64,000 nt of DNA from NCBI GenBank assembly GCA_031296935.1, contig JAVDPD010000002.1, forward strand, positions 81,001-145,000, given 5' to 3'. Within the stretch, counting starts at the first letter, position 1. Every line of letters begins with the position of its first letter. This document shows, one piece after another, positions 1-8,165 of this stretch. Both the position numbers and the translations under genes were made by a program. This stretch comes from Cerasicoccus maritimus (GTDB taxonomy: Bacteria > Verrucomicrobiota > Verrucomicrobiia > Opitutales > Cerasicoccaceae). The notes beneath the pieces were generated by a model that was given only the letters and a program-made list of their open reading frames with translations, made no database searches and was not told where the DNA came from.

Positions 1-133
1 TGGGGACAAAATGGCCGTCCATAATGTCGAGGTGTATCCACTCGGCGCCGGGTGTGGCTTCAACTACGGCCAAGCTTTCGGCGAGGCGGGCGTGGTTTCC
101 GGCAAGGATCGAAGGTGCAACCAATCGTTTCAT
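1..133 (-). CDS. rpe: Ribulose-phosphate 3-epimerase, N-terminal 44 residues (cut by window edge)
   Basis: The first 44 codons read leftward from an ATG at 131-133. The peptide begins MKRLVAPSILAG and contains WIHLDIMDGHFVP. Both are signatures of ribulose-5-phosphate 3-epimerase: the PSILA strand at the start of the TIM barrel, and the HxDxMDGxFVP strand whose His and Asp bind the metal and act in catalysis. The enzyme interconverts ribulose-5-P and xylulose-5-P in the cytoplasmic pentose phosphate pathway. The rest of the gene lies off the left edge. It is divergent from the mechanosensitive channel gene that follows, with about 190 bases between the two starts. Confidence 0.93.
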   Translation of the reverse strand, partial: MKRLVAPSILAGNHARLAESLAVVEATPGAEWIHLDIMDGHFVP

Positions 134-320
134 GGAATAGCGTTGTAGACCAAAGCAGTTTTTTCTCCATCAAAAAAAGGCAGCAAGTCGGTGCGCAGAG
201 GAAGCAATCGGGGGGATGGCCAAGTTGCTCAATCACATTGACTGTGTTCAGCGCAGAAACTGCTCAGACTGTTTTTCTCCCGTTTTTTTGCTTCCGACCG
301 GGGTGGAAGTAGGGTTTTCT

Positions 321-3038
321 ATGGGTATGGAGCGTTTGGAAGCTGTTCGTCGTGCTGCGCGTCATTGGGGTTGGCCGTGTTTGGAAGGGATGTTTGCGCG
401 GAAGGCGTTCGATTGGCGGCAATGGGGGATTCGCTGGTTGGCTTTTGTGACGGTCATGATGGCGGCGCAGCCAGTCACTGCGGAAAGGGCCGTATCGGAT
501 GCAGAGAGGGCCGTGCAGGAGACGACTTTGCCTTACGAACCTTTGCGACCGGCGAACACCATGAGCCCGCGGGACACCATCAGGACTTTTTTGACGGAAT
601 ATCAGAAGGTCGTCGATGAATACCTGGGGGAAGGGCGAGTGACTAGTAGCCGTGGCTTGGCGGCGTATGATCGCGCGTTGCGTACGCTGGATTTCAACAA
701 CACGCCCGATGGCGGTTCGCGCTGGGTGCAGACTGAGCACCTGGTTTTTCTCCAGGAAATTCTCCAGAAAATCGCCATGCCGCCGGAAGACACGATCCCC
801 GATTACGCTGAGGTAAAGGCGAGCGGCATCACGGAATGGACAATTCCGGACACGCGCATCACGCTACGGTGCGCTGACTCCGGCCCCTACGAAGGCGAAT
901 GGCGTTTCTCGGCGCGTACCGTGCAAATGCTGCCGCGCTATTTTCGCCAGATGCGAGATATTCCTTACCGGACGGGCGGCGCCGAGAGCCTCTATGACAT
1001 CATTCAGCAAGATACGGAAGGTTTGATTAACCGCGAGCGTTTGGTGGGCAATCGCTTGCGCGCCATCAACCTGGATAGCCCGCGCTCGGCCCTGGAAGGT
1101 TTTTTGAAAAATATGAATCAGGCCTACGCCTATCTGTTGCAGGTCGATGAGGCATTTAGCAAGGACGAGCCCTCCATGACAACCGAGGAAGCGGAAGCGC
1201 TCGAGCGTCTGGCTGAAGACTGCATGGAGCGCGCGGTTTCAACGCTGAACTTGAGCGAAGTTTCCGAGGCATTGCGTTATGACAGTGGCATTGAGTCAGC
1301 GATGTTGATCAAGGAGATCATCGACCGTATGGCGCCAGCGCCGCTTGACCAGATTCCCGACATCGAGATGGTGCGCCAGATGCGCAAGGATAGCGGGGGC
1401 AAGGCAATCCGCTGGACTTATCCCAATACGAAGTTGGAAATTGCTGAAATCATGGATGGCCATGACGAGGGGCTCTTTAAGTTTAGCCCGCACACCATTG
1501 AAATCGTGCGCGACGACTATGAGCGCATCAAAGATCTGCCTTACAGCGAGCGCTACTACAACCACTTTTCAGCTAAATACGACTCGGCGGATATCTCACC
1601 TGGGTTCTACGAATACTATGCGACCACTCCTGGAAACCTGATTCCGAAAGCAACTTTTTGGGGGCGTTTGGTGGATCGTTTGCCAGAGTTTATGCATGCG
1701 GCAGTCAAAGGTCAGCCGCTGTGGCAATGGATTGCAACGATCATCCTTTATGCTTTTGGTTTTATCCTCTCACTCTTGGTTTATGTGTGGACGACGCGGA
1801 TGATTGGCCATTGCAAGCCGCCCTACAAAAGCTGGCTGCGTCTCTTCAGCCCCTTGTTCATTTCCGGCATTATTTTTTGGGTGACCCGGTGCATCACCAA
1901 CGGTGTGAACATCACGGGACAGGCCATCCTCAGCATCCTGGCGATCGAGCGCATATTGGAAACCTTTTTAATGTCCTGGTCGGCGTTTATTCTCTGTCGG
2001 GCCTTGGCGGAAACGGTCATCATGCTGCCGCAGATTAAAGACGAGAGTGTTGACGCGAGCCTCTTGCGGCTGACCTCGCGCATCATCGGCACAGTGCTCT
2101 CAATTTGGGTGATCATTGCTGGTTTGGACGACTTGGGCATCGACATATGGCCGCTCATTGCGGGCCTTGGGGTTGGAGGCTTGGCGGTGGCGTTGGCTTT
2201 CCGGCCGACGATGGAAAACATCATTGGCAGTTTCATGATCTTTGCGGATAAGCCCTTCAAGGTCGGCCAGCGCGTCAAGGTGCTGGGCGCCGATGGCACG
2301 GTGGAGTCCATCGGCTTGCGCTCCACGAAGATCCGCCTGTTGACCGGCCACCTGACTTCGATTCCCAACGAAAAGATGGCGACTGTGGTCATCGAGAACA
2401 TTGGCCAGCGTCCCTATATTCGACGCGTTTTTGATGTGACGATTACCTACGACACCAAGCCAGCGAGTATCAACCGCGCCGTGGAAATTATCCGCGAAAT
2501 CCTCGCGGTGCCCGAGGGCGAAAAGGAGCCCAAGGAAGACGGCTCGACGCACCCCAATGCGAACATCAACCAGCCGGATTTCCCGCCGCGCGTTTACTTT
2601 AATAACCTGAATACCGATTCGTTGAACATTCTGGTGCTTTACTGGTACCACCCGCCAGCTTACTGGGATTTCCTTGAGCACGCGAACTGGGTCAACGTGC
2701 AGATTATGGAGCGCTTTGCGGCCGAGGGCATCGACTTTGCATTTCCCACACAAACCCTTCACTTGGCAGGCGACAAGAGCCGCCCACTCACTGTGGGCCA
2801 GCGCTGGGAAAGTGACGAGGAGGGCCAGTCGCCGATCAACTTGTTTTCGCAGGCCGCTGCCTTCGGTGCCCACAGCGCTTTGGGCAACGTTTCCTTCGCC
2901 TCGGCCAGTGATGAAATAAAGCCCGAGGGCAAGAATCCCGCGACTCCCATTGTCCCTTCCGAAGAAACGGGTGATACCTCCGACGCGCCAGTGGAAGAAG
3001 ACTTAATGGACGGCGATTTGGATCAAAACAATCGCTAG
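321..3038 (+). CDS. Large MscS-family mechanosensitive channel with exported N-terminal domain
   Basis: An inner-membrane channel expected to release solutes on hypo-osmotic shock. The N-terminal ~450 residues look extra-cytoplasmic: a hydrophobic signal-like segment (WLAFVTVMMAAQPVTA) is followed by two related soluble modules, each carrying a motif like IPDxxxV followed by W-T-x-P-x-T. Membrane segments follow at nt ~1720-2200. The pore helix (LIAGLGVGGLAVALAF) leads into the MscS beta domain (FADKPFKVGQRV, then GTVESIGLRSTKIR and SIPNEKM). Three starts are possible: 216, 321 and 390. I prefer 321 because AGGG lies six bases upstream and 390 has no room for a binding site. The C-terminal half closely resembles the second MscS protein at 52192-53331. 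Its stop codon overlaps that of the convergent DUF445 gene. Confidence 0.85.
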   Translation: MGMERLEAVRRAARHWGWPCLEGMFARKAFDWRQWGIRWLAFVTVMMAAQPVTAERAVSDAERAVQETTLPYEPLRPANTMSPRDTIRTFLTEYQKVVDEYLGEGRVTSSRGLAAYDRALRTLDFNNTPDGGSRWVQTEHLVFLQEILQKIAMPPEDTIPDYAEVKASGITEWTIPDTRITLRCADSGPYEGEWRFSARTVQMLPRYFRQMRDIPYRTGGAESLYDIIQQDTEGLINRERLVGNRLRAINLDSPRSALEGFLKNMNQAYAYLLQVDEAFSKDEPSMTTEEAEALERLAEDCMERAVSTLNLSEVSEALRYDSGIESAMLIKEIIDRMAPAPLDQIPDIEMVRQMRKDSGGKAIRWTYPNTKLEIAEIMDGHDEGLFKFSPHTIEIVRDDYERIKDLPYSERYYNHFSAKYDSADISPGFYEYYATTPGNLIPKATFWGRLVDRLPEFMHAAVKGQPLWQWIATIILYAFGFILSLLVYVWTTRMIGHCKPPYKSWLRLFSPLFISGIIFWVTRCITNGVNITGQAILSILAIERILETFLMSWSAFILCRALAETVIMLPQIKDESVDASLLRLTSRIIGTVLSIWVIIAGLDDLGIDIWPLIAGLGVGGLAVALAFRPTMENIIGSFMIFADKPFKVGQRVKVLGADGTVESIGLRSTKIRLLTGHLTSIPNEKMATVVIENIGQRPYIRRVFDVTITYDTKPASINRAVEIIREILAVPEGEKEPKEDGSTHPNANINQPDFPPRVYFNNLNTDSLNILVLYWYHPPAYWDFLEHANWVNVQIMERFAAEGIDFAFPTQTLHLAGDKSRPLTVGQRWESDEEGQSPINLFSQAAAFGAHSALGNVSFASASDEIKPEGKNPATPIVPSEETGDTSDAPVEEDLMDGDLDQNNR

Positions 3039-3658
3039 CTAATCACGATCAGGATACCCACCTGCGCGAGGCCGACGACAAAGCCCAGCACGCCGCCGAG
3101 GATTTCGATCAGTTGAAATTCGCGGCTGGCGACACGCCTTACGAGCTCTTCGAGCTTATACATTTCGAAGGCCAAAATGCGGTCGCGGACAATGTCTCTG
3201 ACTTGCAGGCGCGCCTCGACGTCGTTGGCGATGCGCTCGCGCATGGGCTCGATCTCGGCGTGGATGGACTCCAGCGCCATGCGCTCCAGGCTGGCGATGG
3301 TGCTTTCGTTGATCATGCCACCGATCAGTGGAATGCCGCGCAGTTTTTCCGCCACACGGCCACGGATGACTTTGCGGACAAAGCCGTCGATGTAGCTGTG
3401 CACGTCGAGCTGCTCAATCTGTTCGCGGATCAGGTGCTGGGTCAGCAGCTCCTGCTCGACGACCTCGGCCACGCGCAGTGCGATCTCCTCCTGGCGACGC
3501 GGGATGAGCCCCTGTACTTTCGCGCCAAAGCAGCGGATGGGCTGGCGTGGGCGAAACAGCATTTGAATAGCCAGCCAGTTCGTGATCCAGCCGATAAAGG
3601 CCGTCACAAATGGAATCCACGAATAGCGGATTAAGGCGTCGGTGATTTCAGGGTTCAT
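3035..3658 (-). CDS. DUF445 family membrane protein
   Basis: A 207-residue protein of the DUF445 (YheB-like) family, whose function is not established. It has a membrane segment near the start (WIPFVTAFIGWITNWLAIQM) followed by RPRQP, a long charged and probably helical middle with repeated Glu/Arg patterns, and a hydrophobic tail (GGVLGFVVGLAQVGILIVIS). The reading frame stays open far upstream, but that part runs antisense to the exonuclease gene, so the ATG at 3656-3658 is taken as the start. The gene is divergent from the exonuclease gene, with 51 bases between start codons. It shares the last four bases of its stop region with the convergent channel gene. Family assignment is good; no role can be given. 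Confidence 0.8.
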   Translation of the reverse strand: MNPEITDALIRYSWIPFVTAFIGWITNWLAIQMLFRPRQPIRCFGAKVQGLIPRRQEEIALRVAEVVEQELLTQHLIREQIEQLDVHSYIDGFVRKVIRGRVAEKLRGIPLIGGMINESTIASLERMALESIHAEIEPMRERIANDVEARLQVRDIVRDRILAFEMYKLEELVRRVASREFQLIEILGGVLGFVVGLAQVGILIVIS

Positions 3659-3709
3659 TGGACAAAGGGACCATTTTGCATAGAGTGCGTTCCGTCTCAC
3701 AACTAAATA

Positions 3710-4756
3710 ATGCCGCGACCGCCCCTCATCCATGCCACGCCCCACGGCCTCTATTGCGAAGCTGGCGGGTTTTACATCGACCCCTGGCGGCCGGTTGATC
3801 GGGCGGTCATCACGCATGCGCACAGCGATCACGCGCGCTCGGGCTCGCGGGCCTACCTGTGCTCGCGGAGCGGGGAGGGCGTTTTGCGGCATCGCATCGG
3901 CAGCGCGTCGCCGATTGAAAGTCTGCCGTTCGGCGAGCAGACGACGATGAACGGCGTGACCGTTTCCCTGCATCCGGCAGGGCACATTCTCGGCTCGGCG
4001 CAAGTGCGTGTGGAGCATCAGGGCGAAGTCTGGGTGGTGTCCGGTGACTATAAAACGGCGCCCGACGCCGCGGCGGAAAATTACGAACCGGTGCGCTGCA
4101 ATCACTTCATTACGGAGTGCACGTTTGGGCTGCCGATCTACCGCTGGCCGGATCAGGCGGATGTCTTTGCCGAGCTCAACCAATGGTGGCGTGCGAATCA
4201 GGAGCTTGGCCGGACCTCCATTGTGTTGGCCTATTCGCTGGGCAAAGCGCAGCGCGTGCTGGCGGGCGTCGATGCGAGCATCGGGCCCATTGCCGTGCAT
4301 GGCGCGGTGGCGCCGTTCATGCCGCTGTATCGCCGTGAGGGCATTGAGCTGCCCGAGGTGGAAACGCTGACCAAGGACAATGCGCAGGACTATCGGGGCA
4401 AGGGGCTTGTCGTGGCACCGGGTTCGGTGCAGGGCACGACGTGGCTCAAGAAGATCGCACCGAATTCGCTGGCCTTTGCGAGTGGTTGGATGGCGGTTCG
4501 CGGCGCGCGGCGTCGCTTGTCGCTGGACCGCGGTTTCGTGCTGAGCGACCACGTGGATTGGCCGGGGCTCATTGATGCGGTCAAGGCGACTGGCGCGGAA
4601 ACCATCGGCGCGACGCATGGGCACACCGCGCCGTTTATCCGCTACGCACGCGAGGTCATGGGCCTCAATGCTTACAACGTGCCGACGCATTTTGTGGGCG
4701 AGCGGATCGACCGCGAGGAGCCCGAGGAACCGCAAACGGAGTTGCCGCTGGGGTGA
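3710..4756 (+). CDS. Ligase-associated DNA exonuclease (metallo-beta-lactamase / beta-CASP)
   Basis: A 348-residue metallo-beta-lactamase-fold nuclease of the SNM1/Pso2-like beta-CASP type that travels with bacterial ATP-dependent ligases. The metal-binding HxHxDH motif appears as THAHSDHARSG at residues ~31-41. Further family motifs are HPAGHILGSAQV, SGDYK, and C-terminal HVDWPGL and ATHGHTAPF. Its stop overlaps the GTG start of the DNA ligase (GTGA), so the two are translationally coupled. In other bacteria this pair usually sits with a large Lhr-type helicase and a phosphoesterase; neither is seen here. It probably processes damaged or cross-linked DNA ends before ligation, an inference from the family. 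Confidence 0.88.
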   Translation: MPRPPLIHATPHGLYCEAGGFYIDPWRPVDRAVITHAHSDHARSGSRAYLCSRSGEGVLRHRIGSASPIESLPFGEQTTMNGVTVSLHPAGHILGSAQVRVEHQGEVWVVSGDYKTAPDAAAENYEPVRCNHFITECTFGLPIYRWPDQADVFAELNQWWRANQELGRTSIVLAYSLGKAQRVLAGVDASIGPIAVHGAVAPFMPLYRREGIELPEVETLTKDNAQDYRGKGLVVAPGSVQGTTWLKKIAPNSLAFASGWMAVRGARRRLSLDRGFVLSDHVDWPGLIDAVKATGAETIGATHGHTAPFIRYAREVMGLNAYNVPTHFVGERIDREEPEEPQTELPLG

Positions 4757-6363
4757 AGGCGTTCACGCAACTTTTCACGCGGCTCGATGAGTCCAACCGC
4801 ACCAACGACAAGGTCGCGGCGATGCGGGGATACTTTGCCGAAGCGGAGCCGCGTTCGGCGGCGTGGGCGTTGTGGTTTTTGATGGGCAACAAACTCCGCG
4901 CCCCGGTGAAGACCAAGATGCTGCGCGAGTGGGCGAGCCAGCTTTCGGAGTTTCCGCTGTGGATGGTCGAGGAGTGCTACAGCCATGTGGGCGACCTGGC
5001 CGAGACGCTGGCGCTGATCCTGCCGGTAGGGAAGGGCGGCGGTGAAGAATTACCGCTTTGGCAACTGGTCGAAGAGCGTGTCATGGCGCTCGCGGATTGG
5101 GATGGCCCGCTGCAATTTCCGCTCGTGCGCGCAGCGTGGTCGACGCTCAGCAGCAGCGAGCGCTTTGTTTACAACAAGCTCATCACGGGCGGCTTTCGTG
5201 TAGGGGTGAGCCGCACGCTGGTGACGCGTGCTTTAGCCGAGCATGCCGGCATTGAGCGCGCGGTGATGGAGCACCGGTTGATGGGCGCGTGGCGTCCCTC
5301 GGCGGAAGCGTTTGAGCGCCTGCTCTCGGAAGAAGACGACGGCGAAGCCAGCGCGGCACAGCCGTATCCGTTTTTTCTGGCGTATCCACTGGAAGGTGCG
5401 CCCGCGGATTTGGGGGAGCCAGCCGACTGGCGTGCCGAGTGGAAGTGGGACGGTATTCGCGCGCAACTGATCAAGCGTCAGGGGCAGGTGATGCTCTGGT
5501 CGCGCGGCGAAGAGATGATTGCCGAGCGTTTTCCGGAGGTCACGACGTTGGCGGCGCGCTTGCCCGAGGGTACGGTGCTCGATGGCGAGTTAATGGCTTG
5601 GCGCGATGGGCGTCCGTTGTCATTTGCCGTGCTGCAAACGCGCATCGGCCGCACGAAGTTAACGCCCAAAGTATTGAAAGAAGCGCCTGCCGCCTTTCTT
5701 GCTTATGACTGTTTGGAGTTCAATGGCAGGGACCAGCGCGAGACACCGCTTCGGGTGCGCAGCGCGCTGCTGCATAAAGCGGTGGCTCCGCTGTGTTCCG
5801 AACATGCAGAGAGCTCGATTCTGCTGGCCGATGGTGTTGCTTTTCAAAATTGGGAGGACTTAACGAAGCTGCGTGAGAAGTCGCGTGAGCGCGGCGTGGA
5901 GGGGCTGATGCTCAAGCGCTGGGAGTCGCCGTATCGCGTGGGGCGCGTGAAGGGCGATTGGTGGAAGTGGAAGGTCGATCCGTATTCTGTCGACGCGGTG
6001 CTGGTGGCTGCGCAGTCGGGGCATGGTCGGCGGTCAGGTTTATTTACGGACTACACCTTTGCGCTGTGGAAGGATACGGAATTGGTGTCCTTCGCCAAAG
6101 CCTACAGCGGCTTGACTGATGCCGAGATTGCGCGGGTGGACCGCTGGGTGCGGCAGCACACGGTATCCAAGCATGGGCCGGTGCGGGTGGTTGAGCCGGA
6201 GCTGGTGTTTGAGCTGCATTTTGAGGGCATTGCGGAGTCGAGTCGGCACAAGAGTGGATTGGCGGTGCGCTTCCCGCGGATTGCGCGGTGGCGCGAAGAC
6301 AAGCCTGCGGCCGAGGCGGATTCCATCGGGACGGTGCGCGCGTTGTTGCGGACTTCTGATTAG
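4753..6363 (+). CDS. ATP-dependent DNA ligase
   Basis: A 536-residue ATP-dependent DNA ligase of the kind linked to DNA-damage tolerance, distinct from the essential NAD-dependent LigA. An N-terminal DNA-binding helical domain (residues ~1-200) precedes the nucleotidyltransferase core. The adenylated lysine is K231 in EWKWDGIRAQL. Further core motifs are DGELMAW, EGLMLKRWESPY and WWKWKVDP. The C-terminal OB domain contains the RFPRIARWR signature typical of these ligases. The start is a GTG overlapping the stop of the exonuclease gene by four bases, so the two proteins are made together. Codon use matches the neighbours, with no sign of recent transfer. Confidence 0.93.
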   Translation: MKAFTQLFTRLDESNRTNDKVAAMRGYFAEAEPRSAAWALWFLMGNKLRAPVKTKMLREWASQLSEFPLWMVEECYSHVGDLAETLALILPVGKGGGEELPLWQLVEERVMALADWDGPLQFPLVRAAWSTLSSSERFVYNKLITGGFRVGVSRTLVTRALAEHAGIERAVMEHRLMGAWRPSAEAFERLLSEEDDGEASAAQPYPFFLAYPLEGAPADLGEPADWRAEWKWDGIRAQLIKRQGQVMLWSRGEEMIAERFPEVTTLAARLPEGTVLDGELMAWRDGRPLSFAVLQTRIGRTKLTPKVLKEAPAAFLAYDCLEFNGRDQRETPLRVRSALLHKAVAPLCSEHAESSILLADGVAFQNWEDLTKLREKSRERGVEGLMLKRWESPYRVGRVKGDWWKWKVDPYSVDAVLVAAQSGHGRRSGLFTDYTFALWKDTELVSFAKAYSGLTDAEIARVDRWVRQHTVSKHGPVRVVEPELVFELHFEGIAESSRHKSGLAVRFPRIARWREDKPAAEADSIGTVRALLRTSD

Positions 6364-6438
6364 AAAGTGTGGGTTGTTGCTTGCCGCTTAATGAATTTTA
6401 TACATACTGGCAGCTAATCTGCTATAGCTAAGTCGGCC

Positions 6439-7698
6439 ATGCCCAAGAACATCGGATTTATCTCAACCCGCTTTGCCGGAACAGACGGCGTCTCTCTCGA
6501 GAGCGCAAAATGGGCCGAAGTCCTATGGGACGATCGCCATGTGAGCTACTGGTATTCAGGGCTCAACGACCGCAGTAAGGATTGCGCATACGTCGTGCCC
6601 GAGGCCTATTTTGGCCACCCGGAAAATATGTGGATCAATGAGCGTTTGTGGAATCGCACGGCGCGTGATCCGCTGGTCTCGACGCGTATTCGCGACATGG
6701 CGGACTACCTGAAGAGCACGCTGCACAATTTTGCCCGCAAGCATAACCTCGATTTCATCATTCCGCAAAACGTGCTGACGATCCCAATGCACGTGCCGCT
6801 GGGCATTGCGGTGACGGAGTTTTTGGCCGAGACGGGCATCCCGACCATTGCGCATCACCACGACTTTTATTGGGAGCGCACGCGCTTCTCGGTGGGCTGC
6901 ATTCAGGACTACCTGGACCAAGCTTTCCCGCCGAGTCTGCCGAACATTCGCAACGTGGTCATCAACCGCCCGGCCGAAGAGCAGTTTGCGCTGCGCAAGG
7001 GCGACTCCGCGTTGCTGATTCCGAACGTTTTTGATTTCGATAAGCCCGCGCCGCAGCCCGATGATTATTCTGCGGATATCCGCGATGAACTCGGCCTGGA
7101 GCCGGACGATATCATGATCCTTCAGCCGACGCGCATTGTGCCCCGCAAGGGCATCGAGCACGCGATTACGGCGGTGGGCATGTTGAAAGATCCGCGTTGC
7201 AAGCTGGTCATCTCGCACGCCGCGGGCGACGAAGGCATGGACTACAAACACATGCTCGACGAGAAAGCCAAAGAGGAGGGCGTCGACATTCGTTACTTCG
7301 ACAAGCGCATTGGAGAAGTCCGCCAATACGATGACGACGGCAAAAAGATTTATACGCTGTGGGACCTTTACCCGCACGCGGACTTCGTCACTTATCCGAG
7401 CACCTACGAAGGCTTCGGCAACGCGCTCCTGGAAGCGGTTTATTTCCGAAAACCCACGCTGGTCAACCGCTACTCGATCTTCATTCAAGACATCGAGCCG
7501 AAGGGCTTCCGCTTCGCACTGATGGACGGCATCGTGACCAATCGCGTGGTCAATGAAATCAAACGCATCCTCGACGAACCGGCCTACCGCGAAGAAATGT
7601 GCGAACATAATTATCGGGTCGCAAGGCGGCATTATAGCTACACGGTGCTGAGAAGGTCGTTGCGGATGTTGATGACGCAGCTGACGGGACTTAATTGA
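6439..7698 (+). CDS. Group 1 (GT4) glycosyltransferase
   Basis: A 419-residue retaining glycosyltransferase with a GT-B fold. The C-terminal Rossmann domain starts near residue 225 (ILQPTRIVPRKGIEHAI). It has the donor-sugar motif YPSTYEGFGNALLEAVYFRKP, with the two glutamates of the E-x7-E signature. The N-terminal acceptor domain begins MPKNIGFISTRFAGTDGVSLE, a nucleotide-sugar enzyme start. No membrane segment is seen, so it is probably cytoplasmic. A GH13_18 phosphorylase follows about 470 bases downstream, interrupted only by an inverted-repeat-bounded mini-gene. A HAD phosphatase comes next on the other strand. Synthesis and breakdown of a small glycoside such as glucosylglycerate or mannosylglucosylglycerate would fit, but the substrate cannot be read from sequence. 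Confidence 0.85.
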   Translation: MPKNIGFISTRFAGTDGVSLESAKWAEVLWDDRHVSYWYSGLNDRSKDCAYVVPEAYFGHPENMWINERLWNRTARDPLVSTRIRDMADYLKSTLHNFARKHNLDFIIPQNVLTIPMHVPLGIAVTEFLAETGIPTIAHHHDFYWERTRFSVGCIQDYLDQAFPPSLPNIRNVVINRPAEEQFALRKGDSALLIPNVFDFDKPAPQPDDYSADIRDELGLEPDDIMILQPTRIVPRKGIEHAITAVGMLKDPRCKLVISHAAGDEGMDYKHMLDEKAKEEGVDIRYFDKRIGEVRQYDDDGKKIYTLWDLYPHADFVTYPSTYEGFGNALLEAVYFRKPTLVNRYSIFIQDIEPKGFRFALMDGIVTNRVVNEIKRILDEPAYREEMCEHNYRVARRHYSYTVLRRSLRMLMTQLTGLN

Positions 7699-7715
7699 GG
7701 TCCGTGAAGATTAAA

Positions 7716-8153
7716 GGAAAAAGATTAAAGGAAAAAGTGGAATTCGAAGTCGCAGAAGCTTTCAAAGAATTCGAGAGCTTGCAGGTGTGGAAGCGCGCCT
7801 GTCGATTGACTGTTTCACTTTATCGCGAACTCGAATCTTTTCCTGATCGTAGTTTAAAAGATCAAATGACGCGGGCTTCAGTGTCGATTGCCTCAAACAT
7901 TGCTGAAGGTTACGAGCGCAATAGCCCTAAAGATTTTGTGCGTTTTCTGCGCATTGCTAAAGGCTCAACTGGCGAATTGCGAACGCAGCTATATCTGTCT
8001 CAAGCAGTTGGTCTGTTAAGCAAAGAACAAACCGAACCACTCGTGGCTGAATGTCGCGAAATCTCCGCCATGCTCCAAGGCTTCATCAACAAGATTAAGC
8101 TCTAACTTTACCAAACTCACCGAACTTTTTCCTTTTTTCTTTAATCTTTTTCC
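7716..8153 (+). mobile_element. Inverted-repeat-bounded mini-gene cassette 1 (IVS-like, four-helix-bundle gene)
   Basis: The four-helix-bundle gene is enclosed by inverted repeats rich in A on the left and T on the right. GGAAAAAGATTAAAG at 7716-7730 is matched by its exact complement at 8139-8153, and GGAAAAAG at 7730-7737 by CTTTTTCC at 8125-8132. The right side carries about six extra T residues between the two blocks. A transcript would fold so that the gene becomes the loop of a stem of over 20 pairs. This is the arrangement of 23S rRNA intervening sequences, whose usual encoded protein is this same family. Here it lies between two sugar-metabolism genes, beginning just after the glycosyltransferase stop. 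Confidence 0.65.
7737..8105 (+). CDS. Four-helix-bundle protein (23S rRNA IVP / S23 family)
   Basis: A ~122-residue all-helical protein of the four-helix-bundle family first known from 23S rRNA intervening sequences. Signature segments are FESLQVWKRACRL, LKDQMTRASVSIASNIAEGYER and FLRIAKGSTGELRTQLYL, which match the family's usual length and spacing. The GTG at 7737 is chosen because it falls exactly at the end of the left inverted-repeat arm and gives the normal family length; a TTG at 7695 overlapping the previous stop is also in frame. Function is not established: related proteins bind nucleic acid as pentamers (Avd in diversity-generating retroelements) or have no known job. Lower GC than the flanking genes suggests acquisition. 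Confidence 0.87.
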   Translation: MEFEVAEAFKEFESLQVWKRACRLTVSLYRELESFPDRSLKDQMTRASVSIASNIAEGYERNSPKDFVRFLRIAKGSTGELRTQLYLSQAVGLLSKEQTEPLVAECREISAMLQGFINKIKL

Positions 8154-8165
8154 TCCTTTTCTTCC

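Noticed and set aside
3659-4735. Upstream part of the 566-codon minus-strand frame ending in DUF445
   Set aside because: This part is antisense to the exonuclease gene; only the last 207 codons match a family.
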